DNA from: Sinotaia quadrata
Taxonomy: Eukaryota; Mollusca; Gastropoda; Architaenioglossa; Viviparidae
Assembly (NCBI GenBank): GCA_028829895.1
Contig: CM054178.1
Coordinates: 91,756,558-91,820,557, forward strand
Reading direction: 5' to 3'
Length of the DNA stretch: 64,000 nt
The notes under the pieces were generated by a model. The model had not been told where the DNA came from. It made no database searches and saw only the letters and a program-made list of their open reading frames with translations. A program made the translations under genes and the position numbers. Positions 35,330-46,133 of this stretch are shown piece after piece; position 1 is the stretch's first letter; every line of letters starts with the position of its first letter.

Positions 35330-35735
35330 TATGTTTGTGTAGGCTATATAATATATATTTGGTGTAGATTATATAAAATATGTTTGGTGTAGTTTACATA
35401 ATATATGTTTAGTGTAGGTTATATAATACATATTTAGTGTAGGTTATATATGGTGTAGTTTACATAATATATGTTTAGTGTAGGTTATATAATACATATT
35501 TAGTGTAGGTTATATATGGTGTAGTTTACATAATATATGTTTGGTGTAGTTTACATAATATATGTTTAGTGTAGGTTATATAATATATGTTTAGTGTAGG
35601 TTATATAATATATGTTTAGTGTAGGTTATATAATATATGTTTAGTGTAGGTTATATAATATATGTTTAGTGTAGATTATATATGTTTGGTGTAGTTTACA
35701 CAATATATGTTTAGTGTAGTTTATATAATATATGT
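35330..35735. repeat. ~28-bp minisatellite (ATATGTTTAGTGTAGGTTAT)
   Basis: About fourteen AT-rich units, some in higher-order blocks (a ~78-bp block with TTATATATGGTGTAGTTTAC appears twice). Confidence 0.93.
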
Positions 35736-35817
35736 AAAATGTTTGTGAATGGGAAAGAAAGAGAAAGGATTCATCAGTTTCAAAGAATGCACTTGTACAA
35801 ACACTGCAAAGTGAAAT

Positions 35818-36135
35818 AAATTAATTCTAGTTGTAATACACTGGTAAATTAAATAAATTAATTCTAGTCGTAATACAGTGGTAAATTAAATAAATTAATT
35901 CTAGTCGTAATACACTGGTAAATTAAATAAATTAATTCTAGTCGTAATACACTGGTAAATTAAATAAATTAATTCTAGTCGTAATACACTGGTAAATGAC
36001 ACAAATTAATTCTAGTCGTAATACACTGGTAAATGACACAAATTAATTCTAGTCGTAATACACTGGTAAATGACACAAATTAATTCTAGTCGTAATACAC
36101 TGGTAAATGACACAAATTAATTGTAGTCGTAATAC
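35818..36135. repeat. ~41-bp minisatellite (AATTAATTCTAGTCGTAATA)
   Basis: Eight units. The first half of the array carries AAATTAAATA as spacer and the second half AAATGACACA, so two unit types expanded in turn. Confidence 0.95.
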
Positions 36136-36580
36136 CAAGAAATAAACGTATGAGCATATATAGAGAGATGAGAGAAAAAAGCGTCCTGATATTTTCTCTC
36201 CAAACTGGCGATCCGAGAGAAACTTATAATTGCACAGGAAATGTTTACAATTCAACAAGACCAGAGAAAAACTTTAGATTACTGAAGAAATAATGTTTCT
36301 AAATCTGGAGACCCGAAAAACACTTGAAATTTCACATGGCAGATTCCGAATATACGATATACAACAATGTAAAATGTAAAACGGTTGATTGTATTGTGTA
36401 CATCACATTTAAATTAATAGTATACTATTTGAACATTTAATTAGAACATATACATTTCAATGTTAAATGTACAGAAAAATCTTACCGATTGCCCGAGATC
36501 ACACGCTATATGCATGACCTACTTTGTATTTATCTGCTTTTGTTTAGTTCTACGGTTCTAACAAAAATTCTGTTCAAATC
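36136..36580. other. Intergenic sequence
   Basis: AT-rich, nothing recognised. Confidence 0.5.
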
Positions 36581-36585
36581 CAGAC

Positions 36586-36835
36586 ACAGTGGCCACCTTA
36601 ATCTTTCTGCGTTACTCTCAATTTAACTGTAAGTATAATACAGAGAACACAGTGGCCACCTTAATCTTTCTGCGTTACTCTCAATTTAACTGTAAGTATA
36701 ATACACAGAACACACTGGCCACCTTAATCTTTCTGCGTTACTTTCAATTTAACTGTAAGTATAATACAGAGATCACACTGGCCACCTTAATCTTTCTGCG
36801 TTACTTTCAATTTAACCTGTAAGTATAATACACGG
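36586..36835. repeat. 62-bp minisatellite (GGCCACCTTAATCTTTCTGC)
   Basis: Four units with GTTACTCTCAATTTAACTGT plus AAGTATAATACA. The open frame across them is a by-product and has no start or splice context. Confidence 0.96.
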
Positions 36836-37345
36836 AAGAAAAGGGTTAGTGTCTGCAATGAAAGGTAGTTGATTTTTTTTAAAATTAAAAAACGACAATG
36901 CCATGTCCTTGAATTTGACTATCCGGTTTTATTAAAGAGGTAGCATGCTCTTGTATATATAGAAATGTCTGCAAGCTGTTGGCATTTTCAGCACTTTTCA
37001 TGCAAACACGTATCGAATAGTGACGAGAAAAGCGAGAAACAAAGTTTCACACAGGATGTCAATTTCGTACATACTTATCATTCAGTAGCAAAAGGAATAA
37101 AAGCCCCAATGGAATGCTAGAAATCACAACCATAATACGGTTAGCTGTATGAAATCACAACCTTTACAAAACGAAACATCACAAAGCTAATTGAAAACGA
37201 TTCTTATTACCAATGATTAGTGGCCTTACAGACAACAACAGCAAAAAGTCATCCAAAATAAGCCAGAAGACTAAACATACAGTTGAGCATTACGAAATGT
37301 GTTTTTGAATTAATCATTAATATAATTAATGTAAATACAAGTGCA
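36836..37345. other. Intergenic sequence
   Basis: AT-rich, nothing recognised. Confidence 0.5.
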
Positions 37346-37349
37346 TGAT

Positions 37350-37452
37350 GGGAAGGAAAGAAGGAAGGAAGGAAGGGAGGGAGGGAGGAAGGAAGGAAGG
37401 AAGGAAGGGTGGGAGGGAGGGAGGGAGGAAGGAAGGAAGGAAGGAAGGAAGG
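37350..37452. repeat. (GGAA)n/(GGGA)n microsatellite
   Basis: Alternating blocks of GGAA and GGGA tetranucleotides, purine-only on the plus strand. Confidence 0.97.
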
Positions 37453-37795
37453 ATGCAATTTGAAACACATTACATATGGATGCTACACAATACAGAGCAT
37501 TTCGTTTCCCATGACATGTCACAAGTAAGAACACGTATATATTATGTACATACATTTAAATTGTACAGCAGCGTTTGGAGAAAATCACAAGCTAGTGAGT
37601 TTGGTCCTTTCATGCACGTTCCGATAAGAAAAAGTATTATATTCAACATTACCTTTGATGATAATTAACATAATTCAGTAAGCAGTAAGGGGTATTTTTA
37701 AACAAACTTTAATGTCCATTTCGTTTAATGTCCCTGTAATGTCTTTCAATCCAGCAGACGACACAGAGAGAAACCAAGAAGTATTGATCGCAAGC
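37453..37795. other. Intergenic sequence
   Basis: No feature recognised. Confidence 0.5.
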
Positions 37796-37799
37796 TATC

Positions 37800-38590
37800 G
37801 ACTTTGTCAGCCACGTCACCTAACTAACAACACGACACCCACGTCACCTAGCTAACACTCCTGTAGACGCCCTTAGAACACGACACCCACATCACCTAGT
37901 TAACAACACGACACCCACATCACCTAGCTTACAACACGACACCCACATCACCTAGCTAACAACACGACACCCACATCACCTAGCTTACAACACGACACCC
38001 ACATCACCTAGCTTACAACACGACACCCACGTCACGTAGCTAACAACACGACACCCACATCACCTAGCTTACAACACGACACCCACATCACCTAGTTAAC
38101 AACACGACACCCACATCACCTAGTTAACAACACGACACCCACATCACCTAGCTTACAACACGACACCCACGTTACGTAGCTAACACTCCTGTAGACGCCC
38201 TTAGAACACGACACCCACATCACCTAAACAACACGACACCCACATCACCTAGTTAACAACACGACACCCACATCACCTAGCTTACAACACGACACCCACA
38301 TCACCTAGCTAACAACACGACACCCACATCACCTAGCTTACAACACGACACCCACATCACCTAGCTTACAACACGACACCCACGTCACGTAGCTAACAAC
38401 ACGACACCCACATCACCTAGCTTACAACACGACACCCACATCACCTAGTTAACAACACGACACCCACATCACCTAGCTTACAACACGACACCCACGTCAC
38501 CTAGCTTACAACACGACACCCACGTCACGTAGCTAACAACACGACACCCACGTCACGTAGCTAACACTCTTGTAGAGGTCCTTAGAAGAC
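37800..38590. repeat. 27-bp minisatellite with higher-order structure (ACACGACACCCACATCACCT)
   Basis: About 27 units of AACACGACACCCACATCACC plus TAGCTTAC. Variant units with GTCACGTAGC and the insert TGTAGACGCCCTTAG recur in blocks. The insert occurs at about 37861, 38189 and (diverged) 38569. Confidence 0.95.
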
Positions 38591-40010
38591 GACATTCACT
38601 AAATCGTCGTCCCCTTTAACAATTATATCACTTGTTGTTTTACCCTCGCTTCATCCACCCAATAAAATGTACTTGTCCTTTTCAATACGTAATTTGTTCT
38701 GCCACTTATTTTGGGAGGTTTTCAGGTTTCTTTTAAATACATGCATCACCCACATTATAAGTTATAGTTACAAACTTTCTTATATAATGAGTTATTGTTG
38801 CCGTAGCTTTATGACAAAATATGTGGAGCTCGCGAAATTCAGAAAGTCCATATATGTGTGTATATATATATTTAATATATATATATGTATGTGTGTGTAT
38901 ATATATTTAATAATATGTATGTATGTGTGTGAGACAGTGTAGGTATGTTTATAGGGGCAAACACACAGGTTAATGTATATGTGTTTAAGAAATAAAAATT
39001 CAGTGTGCACTAGAATTGTACCCATTATAAAACGAAAGCACGATGCCTAAAACGAAAAGTTGTTGTCTCCCCTTTGTACCTGCACGTGACGCAGGACTGT
39101 GATTTCCTTGAATTGTGTGCACATTTAAGTTTAAAGAACGGTTTTTTCTTAACAAAAAAAAAAAAAAAAAAAAAAAGAGCAGGAACACATTATGTTTTCA
39201 AATTATGATGGACGCGCCAGTACTAGTTTGCATTTCATACCAACACAAAATAAATACATCAGTAAACAAGACTAAACTATATTTTTATCTCTCCAGTCAT
39301 TCGGAACGCACTCCTCTCCAATCCCAACCCAGGTCTCCCCACAGGTCAATCCAATTTTACAAGTGAACAAAATGGTCGGTAACACTAGTCGCTAGTTCAC
39401 TGCTGGATACGACACGCAATCTTCAGTATTTGAACCAAGATAGATCGGTCCTCTCTGTGCCTTTCAAGCATTAACACTATTTACGATGAATTTATTCGAC
39501 AAGTCACTTATAGATTTGTACAGCAAGAATACAAGTAGTTCTAGACTGTAAGGATCACTGATAACTATCAAAGGTCTCTACAATAAAGTTAAAATAAAAA
39601 TATTTCCTTTAAAATTAAAAAAAGCAACAACCCATACTACTCAAAACATATATCAACCAAATAAAATCAAATCAAAGAATACACAAACCAATAACAAACA
39701 AGAAGATATTAAAAATAAATGGTGTATGAATAGTACTGAAACAAAAATAATACATGGTTACTAAATAAGATCAGATCATGAAATAGAAATAATAAATCTT
39801 TATAAATTAGAACGGATTAACAAAACAGTAAAACAATCTTTTAAATATATTTAACTGACACATGACTGTTATTTCATTGACTGTGTTGATATCTCGATGA
39901 CGTAGAGATAAGTGGCTTTTAAAACGAAAAGAAAAATACTTAACAAAACCTGAATTAAACTTACTTAATTTTTTTAATAGGCACGAAATGTCTCTTGATG
40001 AATAAGAAAA
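38591..40010. other. Intergenic sequence with simple repeats
   Basis: (TA)/(GT) mixed simple sequence at 38853-38935 and a 23-bp poly-A at about 39151-39174, which could mark the tail of a retroposed sequence but has no recognised element before it. No gene supported. Confidence 0.5.
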
Positions 40011-40014
40011 ATAA

Positions 40015-40350
40015 CATTGAATAAAGGTGTTTCTTCAATGTATAATATAATTGAATTTAACACTACCTATCCTATAAATTTTTGATAATTCAAACATTTA
40101 AGCCCTGACACGTTTCTTCAATGTATATCATTGATTGTAACACTACCTATCCTATAAATTTTTGATAATTCAAACATTTAAGCCCTGACATGTTTCTTCA
40201 ATGGTTAATATCATTAAATTTAACACTTCCTATCCTATAAATTTTTGATAATTCAAACATTTAAGCCCTGACACGTTTCTTCAATGTATATCATTGATTG
40301 TAACACTGCCTATCCTATAATTGTTTTGATAATTCAAATATTTCAGCCCT
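40015..40350. repeat. ~85-bp tandem repeat (CCTATCCTATAAATTTTTGA)
   Basis: Four units with TAATTCAAACATTTAAGCCC plus TGACACGTTTCTTCAATG, alternating between two variants. Confidence 0.95.
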
Positions 40351-41015
40351 GGCACATCATATTTAACTTAGCATACTGAAAAATTAGATAAGAAACGGAT
40401 ATATATGATAGATCATAAATAACTGAAGTGTTGTGAAAAGAAATTACTACTACATATAAATATATACTCTTGCAGTATGTTGAAACTGTATTTTTATTTT
40501 CTTTGAAAATAGAATGACTGAAATTTCGTGGAGTATAGAAATTTTATTGTTAAGGTCAAACTAAATCAAATACAATCAACGAGTTCGTTACCATAACAAC
40601 ACAAAAGTTAACTTTACTGCAGTAAAAGAAAGAAAGAAACAAATAAATAAAATCAGAAAACAAATGTCTAACAACTTTTAAAACCTAACCAGCAAGCATC
40701 TCAAGCGATTTATGTTTGGAAGAGGCAAAACTTTCTAATGTTTAAGACTTTCGGGAAGGAAACTGGGATGGGCATGCAACATGAGAATGTAAGGCAAATT
40801 GATATAACATCGTCTCAAATTCAATATTACACAAGAGTAAGCATATACTGCATGTACACACATTTTTCTCAATACAATTCATTAGGCTAATTACACGTTC
40901 TCAAATGAGATGAACTGCTGACATCTTTGTGCACTTGTATGTATATGTTTTACGCACGCAACCGTCAATTAGAAATATGGCGTCGGCCACACCTACACTG
41001 CGGTTTCACACTTGA
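40351..41015. other. Intergenic sequence
   Basis: AT-rich, no feature recognised. Confidence 0.5.
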
Positions 41016-41023
41016 TGAAATAT

Positions 41024-42245
41024 CAGGGCTGTAGAAATGGAATTAAATCGTAAAGTCGGATTTTTTTAAAAATAATTTTTAGTGGAGTCGTTAAAAATGT
41101 CCCGACTCCGGCTCAAAATTTAAGAGACTTGAGGCTAAGAGATCCATGTTTGAACATGATGGGGGTAAATAGTGAAATAACATCACAAGGGAGCCATTTG
41201 TTATTAATTTAGTACATTTTAAGTAATGGAAGTAAAAAGTACTTTGTGAGTTTACTGACATCGTGAGCTAAAAACAAAAACAAAATTTGCTGTATAAATT
41301 AGAAATACGTATAAAAGCTGTACAAGAGGAAGTAAAAAGTACTTTGTGAATTTACTGACATCGTGAGCTAAAAACAAAAACAAAATTTAATGTATAAATT
41401 AGAAATACGTATAAAAGCTGTACAAGAGGAAGATGAGCGATAGAGGCGTCGCTATACGTCATCATTCAATCACCTTCTTCATTTTCATTAACAGTAATCA
41501 TGGAAATGAAAATTTTGACAAATATTTAGACACACAAAAATCATTCAAAAAGTCGGCGCTTAATTTTGGAAAATTTCAAAAAAAGAGAAACTCCATCATA
41601 TCTAACTAAACTCAAAATAAATTTTTACCAAGCACTGGAAGAGACTGAGAAATTTGATCGTACTTCTGAATTGAGCAATTTAAATGCAATACTCTGCTCC
41701 GCCGAGATTATTCAAGATACCACTTTGTTACAGCGTTACCATCGACTCAAGTCACTGTGCCACGTTTGTTTTTTGCCCTCAGAGTCGTAAAGTTACAGCG
41801 TTACCATCGACTCAAGTCACTGTGCCACGTTTGTTTTTTGCCCTCAGAGTCGTAAAGTTACAGCGTTACCATCGACTCAAGCTACTGTACCATGCTTGTT
41901 GTCTCCCCTCAGTCCAAAATCTTAGCTGAGAGCAGCAATGAAGCCGGACCTATTAGAAGCAATCTCTTTAAAGAACCGCTTAAATTTAAAATCAACATTA
42001 TCATATTATTTATATTTTATGTTTGTATTATATTACTGTACGAGTGAAAAATAGTTTAACAATGAAATCTATGAAAGCCACTTCTTCATTTATGTAACCT
42101 ACACCATACTCATATTTATAATTCCATATAATTGTATAATTTTATAACATATGATAGTAGTAATTCTACAGTCGGAGTCGGGAATCGAAAGTCGGACTTC
42201 TAAAATTTCGAGAGTCGGAGATTTTTTACCGACTCCATGACCCTG
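41024..42245. mobile_element. hAT-like DNA transposon, decayed or non-autonomous
   Basis: The ends are imperfect inverted repeats: CAGGGCTGTAGAAATGG on the left, and a right end whose reverse complement is CAGGGTCATGGAGTCGG. GTCGG/GACTCC-rich subterminal sequence lies inside both ends. Flanks TGAAATAT (41016-41023) and CGAAATTT (42246-42253) match at six of eight bases, as expected for an aged 8-bp hAT target duplication. Inside are a ~102-bp tandem duplication (41228-41430), a ~63-bp triplication (41715-41900) and a short open frame (41566-41790) of unknown meaning. No transposase signature was recognised. Confidence 0.6.
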
Positions 42246-43400
42246 CGAAATTTATTCTACTTGTGAACATTTGTTAAAATAAAGATATTCATATATTAAA
42301 CATCTCTTTGCTGCAAAGAAACAAATGCAACAGAATAATTTTTTAACACATATTTTCTCTTGTAATATGGAAGCCTCCATAAGTGACAGTGGGATCATGA
42401 ACACGTATTTCACAAGTGTGCAATGACACATGGTTATTTGACATCTAAACACCGAGCCACGTGACAATAAATTTGAACATTGAACACAAACAGTTTTACG
42501 ATTACAGATTTCTTGCCTGCCAGAATTTCGAAAGTGTTATCACAGACAAAAATGTTTGTTTAAAGAAAAATCATCGAAATTAGTAACATTAAATAAAAGT
42601 GGTCAGCTGAGGCACAGACAATTACCTAGTCAAAAACAAATTTAAACGCAGAAAATGAAAATAAAAATTACTCCCAGAATCAAGGATGGACTAGATTCCT
42701 TAAATAATGAAAAGGGTTGTAAAAAGTGACAAATTAATTTTGTGTTCACAGTTTCATCGTCAGCAAAATGTTTGAGGTTAACTGAATCAACACGGATCAG
42801 ACATTTGCAAGTCCACACATGTGCACTGCTGAAATGCGAGAAATATTTTATTCTCCGGCAAGCACAATTCAGATCCAAGGTGTAAACGAAGGTGGCTGTT
42901 CTGTTATGCAGAATTATCTGAAAACCTTTTACATATCACAAACCATTCGCAGTCTATATACATATATTAAACGTTTCTTATATCACAACGGATTCACAGT
43001 TTGTACAAGATGTTATCTTGTCTGTTCCAGCACATTCTATTGACAACTTTCACTTTGTCAAAACAATTCACACGCAGTGATCACTTATAAGAACTGCTGT
43101 GTGCAAGGAGGATGGGTGTGAGTGGGGAGGTAATTAAATGCATTTAGCAAACGTTCCACATCTCAAATCAGTATGGAATAATTTTAGTTAAATCAGTCAG
43201 TAAAGTCCTTCTGTTGAATTCACAGAGATGCATTTACAATTTCAGAAGAGTTCATAAGTCACACACTTCAGAACCTTGTTTAATGTTTTCCAATGTAAGA
43301 TTTTATTTTTGCAATTATCAATCATAGTAATTACTGAAAATAATTACGTGGCGTCACACTAAAGTTGTCAGTGTAGAAGACACTTCCGTGCAAGAACAAC
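42246..43400. other. Intergenic sequence
   Basis: AT-rich with short open frames that lack splice context or similarity. Confidence 0.5.
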
Positions 43401-43411
43401 AGATTATTCTT

Positions 43412-43640
43412 CTAGTTCGGAGCCACATACATAGTTATTCTAGTTCGGAGCCACATACATATTTGTTCTAGTTCGGAGCCACATACATATTTGTTCTAGT
43501 TCGGAGCCACATACATAGTTATTCTAGTTCGGAGCCACATACATAGTTATTCTAGTTCGGAGCCACATACATATTTGTTCTAGTTCGGAGCCACATACAT
43601 ATTTGTTCTAGTTCGGAGCCACATACATAGTTATTCTAGT
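43412..43640. repeat. 28-bp minisatellite (TAGTTCGGAGCCACATACAT)
   Basis: Eight units ending ATTTGTTC or AGTTATTC; the two endings alternate in pairs, a small higher-order pattern. Confidence 0.96.
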
Positions 43641-44600
43641 GTTAGTACACAATACCAAGCGTTTCTAATACTGACGCTCAATTCTAGGCATTTTTAGTTC
43701 TGATTCACAATCTTAGGCATTTCTAGTTCCGACTCACAATACCAGACATTTCTGAACGCACAATTTAAGACATTTGTAGTTCTGACAAATATACAAGTCA
43801 TTTCTACTTCTGATGCACAATGTATATAATTTCTAATGCTGAGGTCAGTACATTGGTATTCTCTTACTGATGCATGCCACATTTCAACTTTCTGTGTTGT
43901 AAATTGCATTAATGAATTAATTTTAATTATTTTATTCAACGTTTATATTCAACAGGACAACATTTTCTATCAGATTAGAATACGGGACCATACTCTTCCA
44001 GCAAATAAGAAAGTGTTTTACTCTAGCAAAAACGGCTCTTCTGAGACAGTTAGACGAGAGAGAACCAAAAATAAATTAAATAAATTATGTTCACTGATAA
44101 AATGATCTTTGCTTATTTCTCATAAATTACAAATATGTAGACAATAGCAAGGAAACAGTTTTAAAATGTAAAAACTTGAAAAAGAAGTGTCATGGAAGGA
44201 ATGAAAAATCTTCTCTAGAAGTGAGGTTCCGGGACCTCTTATGTCAAGTAGTTTTGGGACTATTAATTACTTCTTAAACACTGGAGTTGCCTCGTGAGAT
44301 GTACAAAAGTTACATGAGCTGTATGAAATGTTGTATAAAATACAACTGGAAGTGTTTATACTTTATTGTAAAGAAATATAATAAAGTAGTATTTCGTACT
44401 GAAAGGTTCTTGAAAAAGGTTCTGTGGCAAAAGAAAATTGGATCCTTGTTACTTTCAAAGTATTTCCGGAAGCATGTAAATTATTTCCATTCTCATTACA
44501 TATTAAATTTAAAAAAAACAAAAAGCAATTAAACTGTTAAAAATGTCCCCATTACTTTTTCTGAAGAATTCCATGTTTCAAAAATATGTTTACAAAAGGA
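43641..44600. other. Intergenic sequence
   Basis: 43650-43860 holds weak TCTAGTTCTGACTCACAAT-like repeats. The rest is AT-rich with no gene recognised. Confidence 0.5.
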
Positions 44601-44607
44601 AATATTG

Positions 44608-44818
44608 CACTCGTTTAGAAACCGTTTAAATATTAATTTTATGTTAAGATACAGTGAATATATTTACTGGTTACATGGGGAACTGAGAGATTATTTGAAT
44701 CAGGATAGGGTTCATGACCGTTTAAACACTAATTTTATGTTAAAATTTAGTGAATACAATTACTGGTTACATGGGAAATTGAGAGATTATTTGAATCAGG
44801 ATAGGGTTCATGGCCAGT
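44608..44818. repeat. Two ~107-bp tandem copies
   Basis: Two copies with CCGTTTAAATATTAATTTTA and TGGTTACATGGGGAACTGAG. The shared open frame is not otherwise supported. Confidence 0.93.
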
Positions 44819-45280
44819 GAGTTGCATTTTAAATGTAATGTATGCATTCTTGATCTGTGTTTCAAACATTATCGCTAAGATGATAAAACCATTGCATTGA
44901 ACTGTTATGTAACGTATGAATGCCTGTAACATAACGCTTTTATAATCCGCTCGGAGATTTTGTACAGGTATATTGTGTCAATTTTGTTGAAATAAATAAA
45001 AGAGAGGGAGGGACTATTGTTAAAAAGCATTGATTTTTGTAGCCAGTTTACATATATAATTACAGAGGACAATATTTAGACAGTTTAATATCTTGTTGTG
45101 GCAAGCAAACATTTTAAGCAGTCTGAAATTTTCTTGATCAGTTAAAAATGTTGAAAGTGGCATCAAAGGATCAAATACATTTTTTATTTTCTGATTTCTA
45201 AAACTCGCACAAGACAGGTTTAAGGTTATATTAAGATGTCAAGCAGTGAAGAAGTTATTAGGAACGCTACCTGTATCAGC
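44819..45280. other. Intergenic sequence 3' of gene 2
   Basis: No feature recognised. On the minus strand, AATAAA-type hexamers (for example near 45183 and 45862) could serve gene 2 polyadenylation; none can be chosen from sequence. Confidence 0.4.
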
Positions 45281-45284
45281 GCAA

Positions 45285-45470
45285 AAATCTGATGTATATA
45301 TACATACGACTCTCGACCACTACTTTACCAGTGCAAAAATCTGATGTATGTATACATACGACTCTCGACCACTACTTTGCTAGTGCAAAAATCTGATGTA
45401 TGTATACATAGAACTCGACCACTACTTTGCCAGTGCAAAAATCTGATGTATGTATACATACGAGTCTCGA
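45285..45470. repeat. ~54-bp minisatellite (GTGCAAAAATCTGATGTATG)
   Basis: Four units with TATACATACGACTCTCGACC plus ACTACTTTGC. Confidence 0.94.
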
Positions 45471-45572
45471 ACACTATTGGTGATATTCAGCAAATTATTT
45501 TCCATCATGAAAATCTGTTCTTTCCATTATTTTAACACGACCACTACGTTCTGTGCAACCGTTAACACCACA

Positions 45573-46064
45573 CTAAATGTTACAAACAGCAGTCGTGTTC
45601 ATTGACACTAACTCAGTGTTTATGCTGAAGTTGAACTCTTTACGGGAATACGGCCACAACACCATAATTCCAGCATGCGTTTCTTTCTGAGCAGTATTGC
45701 TACAATCCTCCAGTTCATGATCACCACCATCGCCCAGCAAATTTAGCAACATAGCTTCACATTCAGCCGAAGCGTTCTCTGCTTTAAAACCAGCTGATCC
45801 CTTCTCGATCTCCATCACCAACACCATCAGCATCACTAATTTTCTGTCAGGAACAACTTTTTTATTCATTCTGGTTTCTGGCAAAAACTGCGTACTGCCA
45901 GTGTCAAGCAACATCCATAACTTAACACTGGCTAACAAGATTAGAGGATGAGAGAAGCGAACAATGGTCAATCCATCATGCATGCTTGCAGTCTGCAAAA
46001 TAATTATGCAGATAACTTGAAAGAGCCCGAGGACATGCTTCCAGAACGGCATCTCCTCTGCCAT
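45573..46064 (-). CDS. Unassigned 163-codon ORF just downstream of gene 2
   Basis: An ATG-initiated open frame begins 69 nt after the gene 2 stop and runs 163 codons (MAEEMPFWKHVLGLFQVICI ... NTTAVCNI). A hydrophobic stretch is followed by an acidic part with no motif I recognise. It lies on the same strand, inside what should be the 3' UTR of gene 2. It could be a chance ORF in a long UTR, a separate small gene, or coding sequence reached by alternative splicing. No splice sites or paralogue support it. Confidence 0.22.
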   Translation of the reverse strand: MAEEMPFWKHVLGLFQVICIIILQTASMHDGLTIVRFSHPLILLASVKLWMLLDTGSTQFLPETRMNKKVVPDRKLVMLMVLVMEIEKGSAGFKAENASAECEAMLLNLLGDGGDHELEDCSNTAQKETHAGIMVLWPYSRKEFNFSINTELVSMNTTAVCNI

Positions 46065-46133
46065 AATGCTTGTCTCCTGTTCCCATAGTTACCTTAAAGC
46101 TAGCCAGCACTTCCGGCGCAAAGACAAAGAATT

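Noticed and set aside
39151..39174. Poly-A run as the tail of a processed pseudogene
   Set aside because: No recognisable gene or element precedes it and no flanking duplication was seen.
41566..41790. ORF in the hAT-like element as transposase
   Set aside because: No hAT signature could be recognised, and part of it is a local triplication.
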